From a virus, in IMG/VR virus record IMGVR_UViG_3300025889_000277, positions 1 to 40,659 of that record: DNA of 40,659 nucleotides. One strand, given 5' to 3'. The translations under genes were made by a program, and so were the position numbers. This document shows, piece after piece, positions 36,965-40,659 of this stretch (positions are counted from its first letter, which is position 1; each line of letters starts with the position of its first letter). The notes under the pieces were generated by a model. That model did not search any database. It was given only the letters and a program-made list of their open reading frames with translations, and was not told the DNA's origin.

Positions 36965-37156
36965 TTATTTAGAAAAATACGTTTTAATGTTCCACCACAA
37001 GAGGGAAAGAAGATCACGGAGTGTTTTAGGGGAGTTATGCCCTACAAGCCACTTAACACACATAAAGCAAGCACCATAGCAATCGACACAATCATAATCG
37101 CTTTTACCAGGCTTGAAGGTATTGAAGCAGATCTGGCAGGTGTTTGGTTTGCGCAT
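36965..37156 (-). CDS. Zinc-finger protein
   Basis: 63 aa with CQIC (8-11), CVDC (23-26), C (30) and C (33), enough for a double ribbon, followed by a hydrophobic helix 'TLRDLLSLLWWNIKTYF' that may lie at the membrane. Starts 5 bp after the preceding stop in the leftward operon. Confidence 0.6.
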   Translation of the reverse strand: MRKPNTCQICFNTFKPGKSDYDCVDCYGACFMCVKWLVGHNSPKTLRDLLSLLWWNIKTYFSK

Positions 37157-37160
37157 GGTG

Positions 37161-37376
37161 TTAGTTAAATTTCATAATGGAGTTTTTGAGTTTCTGTTCA
37201 AGGAGGGTGGGTTTATATTTGTGTTTCCTGGCAAGCCTCAATACCGATTCCTTTTCTCGTAACCCTAGAGATTTATAGTTCTTTTCAAGGAACGCTCGAA
37301 CTCTTGATGGGCTTTGTAAAACCTCTGGATCGTTTATTCTGAGGTAGTCGATAATAGCAGAAGGTGAGACGGTCAT
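37161..37376 (-). CDS. Small helical protein coupled to the LexA-like gene
   Basis: 71 aa, helical throughout ('SPSAIIDYLRINDPEVLQSP', 'KYKPTLLEQKLKNSIMKF'), basic. Its ATG overlaps the stop of the LexA-like gene (ATGA), suggesting a functional pair, perhaps a DNA-binding or corepressor partner. Family unknown. Confidence 0.55.
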   Translation of the reverse strand: MTVSPSAIIDYLRINDPEVLQSPSRVRAFLEKNYKSLGLREKESVLRLARKHKYKPTLLEQKLKNSIMKFN

Positions 37377-37573
37377 TGTTTTTTCAAACGATAGGTATGG
37401 GAAGGAAACTTTTCTACTAACCCCTTTTTATGAAGTTGGTCAAGATACTGAGAAACACTTGCAGGGGATTTGAACCGAAACTCGTATTGAATAGTCTTAA
37501 AAGATGGAAATACCCCTGTAAGGTCTTGGAAGTCCACTAAGAAATCATAGACTTTTCGTTCTTTGTTGGTCAT
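37373..37573 (-). CDS. LexA-type winged-helix DNA-binding protein (no protease domain)
   Basis: 66 aa. 'TNKERKVYDFLVDFQDLTGVFPSFKTIQYEF' plus 'KSPASVSQYLDQLHKKGLVEK' is a clear LexA N-terminal winged helix (cf. 'GYPPSxxEIA ... SxxSVxxHLxxLExKG'). LexA's C-terminal autoprotease is absent, so it would not be cleaved by RecA. It is the first gene after the leftward promoter at 37593-37621 and probably regulates the phage early operon or imitates host LexA at SOS sites. Confidence 0.8.
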   Translation of the reverse strand: MTNKERKVYDFLVDFQDLTGVFPSFKTIQYEFRFKSPASVSQYLDQLHKKGLVEKFPSHTYRLKKQ

Positions 37574-37592
37574 AGTTATTGTTACGGTATAT

Positions 37593-37621
37593 ATCTTAGT
37601 TCGTATTTTTCAGTGGGTCAA
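37593..37621 (-). promoter_or_regulatory. Leftward promoter of the LexA-like gene
   Basis: Minus strand TTGACC (37621-37616), 17-nt spacer, TAAGAT (37598-37593), 19 nt before the ATG. The -35 overlaps the stop end of the upstream HNH gene. Confidence 0.65.
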
Positions 37622-38022
37622 CTCTCTCCCATTGACTCTAGTTTATTTTTATACTCCTCTATCTTTTCTTGGAGCCAGTCGGTAGTGAGTTTTACTGATA
37701 CTCTAGGCGCTTCTAAGTATTTCGATCTTTCTGGAAATTTTTCTCTGAACCACTGTCCAGATTCTAAAGGGGCTTTATGCCACCAGTTGAGGTGACAGTG
37801 GTAGCATAGGGTTTTTATGTTTTCGGGATCAAAGCGGAACTGGTTTCCTTGACTTACGGGAATAACGTGTGACCCGTGGGCATCCGATCCCTCTACCCAC
37901 TTTCCACACTTTTGACATATCCAATTGTCTCTTACCTTGCAGTAGAGTTTGACAAGATCCTCTAATTTCTTCTTTAGTTTTGTTATGGAGGGTTTTTTAG
38001 CTATTTTTTTCACTTTTTTCAT
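37618..38022 (-). CDS. NinG-like / HNH-family protein
   Basis: 134 aa. A Lys-rich helical start ('KKVKKIAKKPSITKLKKKLED'), then CQKC (36-39), 'DAHGSHVIP' (48-55) with His49/His52, 'QFRFDPENIKTLCYHCHLNWWH' region (61-82) with Cys73, Cys76 and His77. This is the layout of lambda NinG/HNH-type treble-clef proteins: zinc by four Cys and metal by His/Asn. It probably acts in phage recombination or cleaves branched or packaged DNA. It lies directly before the LexA-like gene. Confidence 0.75.
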   Translation of the reverse strand: MKKVKKIAKKPSITKLKKKLEDLVKLYCKVRDNWICQKCGKWVEGSDAHGSHVIPVSQGNQFRFDPENIKTLCYHCHLNWWHKAPLESGQWFREKFPERSKYLEAPRVSVKLTTDWLQEKIEEYKNKLESMGES

Positions 38023-38031
38023 AGTAATAAA

Positions 38032-38199
38032 TCATACATAAGGCTCTGTTAGTTTTCTGCATTCATCGCAAACTCCCCATTTTTTAGGGAGTTCAAATCT
38101 TCTCGCCCACATATTCCCAGTCCACACCTTTTCTTTTGCGAGAATAGCCGCTGAGGATTTAACGGGAGCGTGACAACATGTACTTCTAAAGTTTTTCAT
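38032..38199 (-). CDS. Small Cys-containing protein
   Basis: 55 aa from the ATG at 38199; the longer frame runs through a divergent gene and is not credible. 'STCCHAPVKSSAAILAKEKVW' and 'WGVCDECRKL' give CC...H and CxxC, a possible zinc ribbon. The -10 TATGAT lies 6 nt before the ATG, so the mRNA would be leaderless. Confidence 0.6.
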   Translation of the reverse strand: MKNFRSTCCHAPVKSSAAILAKEKVWTGNMWARRFELPKKWGVCDECRKLTEPYV

Positions 38200-38205
38200 G
38201 CTCCT

Positions 38206-38211
38206 ATCATA
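38206..38211 (-). promoter_or_regulatory. Leftward -10 box giving a leaderless mRNA
   Basis: Minus strand TATGAT (38211-38206), 6 nt before the ATG at 38199. The -35 region is weak (TTTTC-like). It lies in an 85-bp gap between divergent genes. Confidence 0.45.
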
Positions 38212-38283
38212 CGGAGTACACGATGGGAGAAAAGACGAAAAGATTGACCAGGCTGTTTTTGTGGAAAAGAAGGAAATGATTAT

Positions 38284-38541
38284 ATGGAATGGAGGGAAAA
38301 TATCTGCGATGATTGTTATAGGGCTATTTGTTCTATGATCCAATACGATAATTTCACCGCTGTCTGTCATTCCCACACCTTCACTGAAGACTCCTACATG
38401 GAACTCAGAGAGGAGTTTGGACGTAAGTTAGGAAGTAAGAAGTGTTGGGAGGAGATCCAAAAATCAGTAAGGTGGTATCAAGAAAAAGGGGTAGTTCTTA
38501 CCCCTGAAGGAGTTCGGAGATGGTTATCAAAATCACAGTAA
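38284..38541 (+). CDS. Lone rightward small protein in the early block
   Basis: 85 aa. 'CDDCYRAIC' at the start and 'CHSHTF' give possible metal ligands; the rest is helical ('SYMELREEFGRKLGSKKCWEEIQKSVRWYQEKG') with a basic end 'LTPEGVRRWLSKSQ' like a short DNA-binding helix. It is divergent from the 55-aa gene and convergent with the next (9-bp overlap). An internal ATG at 38335 is an alternative start. Unknown family. Confidence 0.55.
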   Translation: MEWRENICDDCYRAICSMIQYDNFTAVCHSHTFTEDSYMELREEFGRKLGSKKCWEEIQKSVRWYQEKGVVLTPEGVRRWLSKSQ

Positions 38542-38847
38542 ATTCATCTTCGCTCTCTCTAAAGCGTTTACTGATCGCTGGTAGTCCATTTGCATTTCAA
38601 TGCTTTTCATCTTACTCCTTCCAATCTCAGCCCTTGCTATCACATTTTCAGCTTCTCTGAGGTATTTTTGAAATTCCTCGGATCCTCTCGCCATAACCTC
38701 AGCTCTGTTTACCGCTACGCCTGTATCAAGGTATTTTAGTGTTAAAATAGCTAGTTGGGACTTGATCTTATCCTTCGCAAGCTTGCTCTTCGCAAAATCC
38801 TCAGCGTGATCTTTGGCGATTTGTTCGTATTGGGTAGAAAGATCCAT
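38533..38847 (-). CDS. Helical early phage protein
   Basis: 104 aa, all helix: 'YEQIAKDHAEDFAKSKLAKDKIKSQL', 'KYLDTGVAVNRAEVMARGSEEFQKYLREAE', 'QMDYQRSVNALERAKMNLL'. Small helical proteins with this pattern occur beside recombination genes in many phages. I cannot assign a name. It overlaps the convergent gene by 9 bp. Confidence 0.6.
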   Translation of the reverse strand: MDLSTQYEQIAKDHAEDFAKSKLAKDKIKSQLAILTLKYLDTGVAVNRAEVMARGSEEFQKYLREAENVIARAEIGRSKMKSIEMQMDYQRSVNALERAKMNLL

Positions 38848-38861
38848 GGAATTAGAGAGGG

Positions 38862-38951
38862 TTATTGTAAAAATTTAGCAATTCCTGATAATAGATAGAA
38901 TAACATGGATTGATTTTCTTTAGGATAAAGTTCATTTTGAGGAATTGTCAT
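38862..38951 (-). CDS. 29-aa peptide coupled to the winged-helix gene
   Basis: 'MTIPQNELYPKENQSMLFYL' followed by LSGIAKFLQ: a hydrophobic C-terminal helix. Its ATG overlaps the upstream stop (ATGA, 38948-38951) like real neighbours, and the gap would otherwise be empty. Low certainty because of length. Confidence 0.4.
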   Translation of the reverse strand: MTIPQNELYPKENQSMLFYLLSGIAKFLQ

Positions 38952-39379
38952 AACAATATCGCCGTTGTTTTTTGCTTGAAAACACCATTGTTTCTCATCA
39001 CAATCGCAATCTTCATCATCTGGCCATTAGTATTCTTCTTTGGGTTTGGTTCTAATTGAGTATGGTTAGAGTCGCTCTCTGCTACTACCCCCTCCGCAGA
39101 GAGCGTAATTGCGTACATGTTGGAATTGTTGCGTTGTTCTTCTTCGTTCCACCGTTTAACTTTTTTTATTCGTCCAGATTTTTCTAATTCATTTAAGTGT
39201 CGGATAACACTATCTCTACTCATTCCTGTTTCTTCTGAAAGAATTTTGATGGAAGGCCAACAAACGTCTTCATGATTCTTGTGGAACCAAAGCCACGTAA
39301 GAAGAATCTGCTGGAAAGGATGAAGGCCTTTGCACAGTTGGGCGGGGAAAATTCCGAAATCTCCTTTTTTAAGCTGCAT
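38948..39379 (-). CDS. Winged-helix replication-initiator-like protein
   Basis: 143 aa. 'GLHPFQQILLTWLWFHKN', 'VCWPSIKILSEETGMSRDSVIRHLNELEKSGRIKKV' (residues about 40-75) and 'NSNMYAI' form the HTH_36-type winged helix common at the N-terminus of phage replication initiators. The remaining ~55 residues are Asn/Gln-rich and short, so the usual C-terminal domain is missing. It may be a regulator or a minimal initiator working with the replisome organiser-like gene at 3351. Confidence 0.7.
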   Translation of the reverse strand: MQLKKGDFGIFPAQLCKGLHPFQQILLTWLWFHKNHEDVCWPSIKILSEETGMSRDSVIRHLNELEKSGRIKKVKRWNEEEQRNNSNMYAITLSAEGVVAESDSNHTQLEPNPKKNTNGQMMKIAIVMRNNGVFKQKTTAILL

Positions 39380-39403
39380 TCCTATTGATTAAATTCCTGA
39401 GGG

Positions 39404-39616
39404 TTATAAAGCGTTTGGGTTTATCTGATCTAAAAGTGAACGTGAAGGCTTATGAACCAGAAACGCCACCGACCCTACTTGCTGGAGTAACTCGTAAAAC
39501 TTTCCTATCTGGTCGGGGTGGATTTCCCCGGTGGTGAACTCAATCCGTACTGACCGATCCGCGAGGGTTTTTATTTTGGTCAATTGTGCTTCGACCTGAA
39601 CGTCTGGTTGGGACAT
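39404..39616 (-). CDS. Small conserved-looking early protein
   Basis: 70 aa from the ATG at 39616. 'LTKIKTLADRSVRIEFTTGEIHPDQIGKFYELLQQVGSVAFLV' predicts a beta-beta-alpha-beta fold. 'KIxTLADxSxRIxFxTGE' recurs in small phage early proteins near recombination genes in my memory, without a known role. It starts 20 bp after the DUF6745-like stop. Confidence 0.6.
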   Translation of the reverse strand: MSQPDVQVEAQLTKIKTLADRSVRIEFTTGEIHPDQIGKFYELLQQVGSVAFLVHKPSRSLLDQINPNAL

Positions 39617-39635
39617 AAAAGGGGGGGTAAAAAAA

Positions 39636-40659
39636 TTAAGATTCAATAACAAGTTCTTTATAATCGTTCTCCAAAATCCCTAACTTCCAAGCCATACAAG
39701 CGTCGGCTTTTTTGTTACGGGCGACAAAATTAGGATCAATACCGCTCATATAGACTCGGCCTGTAGATGGGCATGAGTATTTGAGAAAGTAAGCATCTTG
39801 AGGAAAAACACCTGACACTTTGTAGAGCTCGTTTCCTCGTTCTGATTTATCAAGTAATTCATGTTTCACTCCATAGAGAAACATTTCTGGATCCATGGCT
39901 TTCAGGGCAGCCATGCGTTGTTCCATGTTTTCAATTCCCATGACCTCTTTGAAGGTGAGCTTATTTTTTACCACCTTTTCCCAAAGATCTTTCTCAAATC
40001 GAACTCCCCACAAGCAGTACATTTCATACCCATCGGAAAATTGAATAGCAGCCTCATCAGTTGAGTGAAGTCGGACAATGCTCGACATTTCGTAAGGTAA
40101 ATCAGTCCATACCTTTGTTGGCATTCGACTGACAAAGCAAATATCTTTCAGGGTGATCATTTCGTAAATTCCTGCATTCAGTAGATCAACGAATTTATTG
40201 AAACCATCATGGTGAAAAATATTGAGCCGTTGGAAAAAGTCATAAAAGGAAACCCATCCATAGTCTTCAATTCGGCCATAATAAGAGGGGTCGAAATATT
40301 GTAATTTGGCCCTGACGTTGGCCCCGACGTTGGCCCAGACGTTGACCCCGACGTTGACCCCGACGTTGTCCCAGACGTTGTCCCCGACGTTGGCCCCGAC
40401 GTTGACCCCGACGTTGTCCCAGACGTTGGCCCTGACGTTGGCCCTGACGTTGTCCCCGACGTTGTCCCAGACGTTGGCCCCGACGTTGGCCCAGACGTTG
40501 TCCCAGACGTTGGCCCTGACGTTGTCCCCGACGTTGGCCCCTTGTTTCAACATATTTGCTGCAAATTGAATTCCAAGAGGGCTATCAAGAAAAACAATGT
40601 ATTTAGGCTTTTCTAATTTCGAGAATTCATAGAGCCAGTTAATGCTATCAATGGCCTTT
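39636..40659 (-). CDS. DUF6745-like protein with tetrapeptide repeat array (cut by window edge)
   Basis: This part continues the gene begun at 251. After joining, the protein has about 376 residues: unique N-terminus (1-76), 19 [ADV]-N-V-[GWR] repeats (about 77-152), then a ~220-aa folded domain. 'IVRLHSTDEAAIQFSDGYEMYCLWGVRFEKDLW', 'IENMEQRMAALKAMDPEMFLYGV', and 'YKELVI' near the end match my memory of DUF6745 (SP motif, DGY-x-x-Y, N-x-E-x-R, terminal 'AWxLG'). Function is unknown. No internal ATG before 40659 is needed: the frame is open to the edge. Confidence 0.75.
   Translation of the reverse strand, partial: KAIDSINWLYEFSKLEKPKYIVFLDSPLGIQFAANMLKQGANVGDNVRANVWDNVWANVGANVWDNVGDNVRANVRANVWDNVGVNVGANVGDNVWDNVGVNVGVNVWANVGANVRAKLQYFDPSYYGRIEDYGWVSFYDFFQRLNIFHHDGFNKFVDLLNAGIYEMITLKDICFVSRMPTKVWTDLPYEMSSIVRLHSTDEAAIQFSDGYEMYCLWGVRFEKDLWEKVVKNKLTFKEVMGIENMEQRMAALKAMDPEMFLYGVKHELLDKSERGNELYKVSGVFPQDAYFLKYSCPSTGRVYMSGIDPNFVARNKKADACMAWKLGILENDYKELVIES
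40311..40538. repeat. 19 x 12-bp in-frame tandem repeat array
   Basis: Plus-strand unit GACGTTGNCCCN, repeated 19 times. As read on the coding (minus) strand, Asn and Val codons (AAC, GTC) are fixed. Variation sits at two bases: the middle base of GNC (Ala, Val or Asp) and the first base of NGG (Gly, Trp or Arg). No unit shows GGC (Gly) or CGG at these positions. The other end of the window (1-20) holds different units of the same array. Confidence 0.95.
40534..40659. repeat. Right copy of 126-bp terminal overlap
   Basis: Identical to 19-144. Removing one copy gives a circle of about 40,515 bp and restores the DUF6745-like gene as one continuous frame (71 codons upstream of the ATG at 40553). 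Confidence 0.95.

Noticed and set aside
40311-40538. CRISPR-like array
   Set aside because: The 12-bp units are contiguous without spacers, lie inside an open reading frame and vary at two bases only.
40311-40538. Diversity-generating retroelement target
   Set aside because: No reverse transcriptase or template repeat in the window, and fixed AAC codons carry unmutated adenines.
40306-40569. Plus-strand 87-codon frame of Thr/Leu/Pro repeats
   Set aside because: Antisense shadow of the tandem array; the minus frame continues into a folded domain on both sides.
1-40659. Integrated prophage
   Set aside because: No integrase, excisionase or host flanking genes; the ends overlap each other instead of meeting bacterial DNA.

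Overview
The window is almost certainly one complete tailed-phage genome, linearised at an arbitrary point. Positions 19-144 recur exactly at 40534-40659, so the unit length is about 40,515 bp, circular or circularly permuted. One gene (DUF6745-like, leftward) is cut by the window ends and joins across them. I see large and small terminase, portal, scaffold-like, major capsid, a head-tail adaptor, a P22 gp10-like tail nozzle, several fibres and two very large ejection-type proteins. There is no tape-measure, sheath or tail-tube gene, so a short-tailed (podovirus-like) virion is likely. No integrase, DNA polymerase, RNA polymerase, helicase or primase was recognised. Replication therefore probably leans on the host, helped by an SSB-like protein, two winged-helix replication-type proteins and a NinG-like HNH protein.

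Layout. About 4.9-2.7 kb, running left through the junction and down to about 30.0 kb, is a leftward early block of small genes, many chained by 4-bp ATGA overlaps. Exceptions are the rightward cluster at 2.9-4.5 kb (unknown ORF, replisome-organiser-like protein, unknown ORF) and one rightward gene at 38.3 kb. A leftward cell-wall module lies at 4.6-5.35 kb. The rightward late block (5.5-29.8 kb) runs in order: small unknowns, terminases, portal, scaffold, decoration, capsid, fibres, adaptor, nozzle, fibre, M23-like and membrane-active ejection proteins, then amidase and two holin candidates. A single leftward membrane-protein gene (27989-28120) interrupts it. The two blocks converge in a structured 220-bp gap at about 29.8-30.0 kb.

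Host. The standard genetic code fits. Starts are preceded by T/A-rich tracts with almost no Shine-Dalgarno sequence; I found one convincing exception, at 36912. Promoters look sigma70-like (TTGACN, 16-17 nt, TATNNT), and several -10 boxes lie only 6-8 nt before the ATG, implying leaderless mRNAs. Together with a lysozyme-like protein of a type I associate with Patescibacteria (CPR), this makes a CPR host my tentative guess. It is inference, not proof.

Most interesting points: (1) an in-frame 12-bp repeat array in the DUF6745-like gene whose two overlapping copies differ at exactly the repeat's variable positions; (2) a canonical -1 slippery heptamer that would fuse a membrane-anchor protein to a muralytic enzyme; (3) a 400-bp non-coding region holding two separated halves of a tRNA-Leu-like structure; (4) an attenuator-like element ahead of the scaffold gene and a pseudoknot-like leader ahead of the replication gene; (5) a ligase-less RNA end-repair pair (RlaP-type nucleotidyltransferase plus Pnkp-type 3'-phosphatase).
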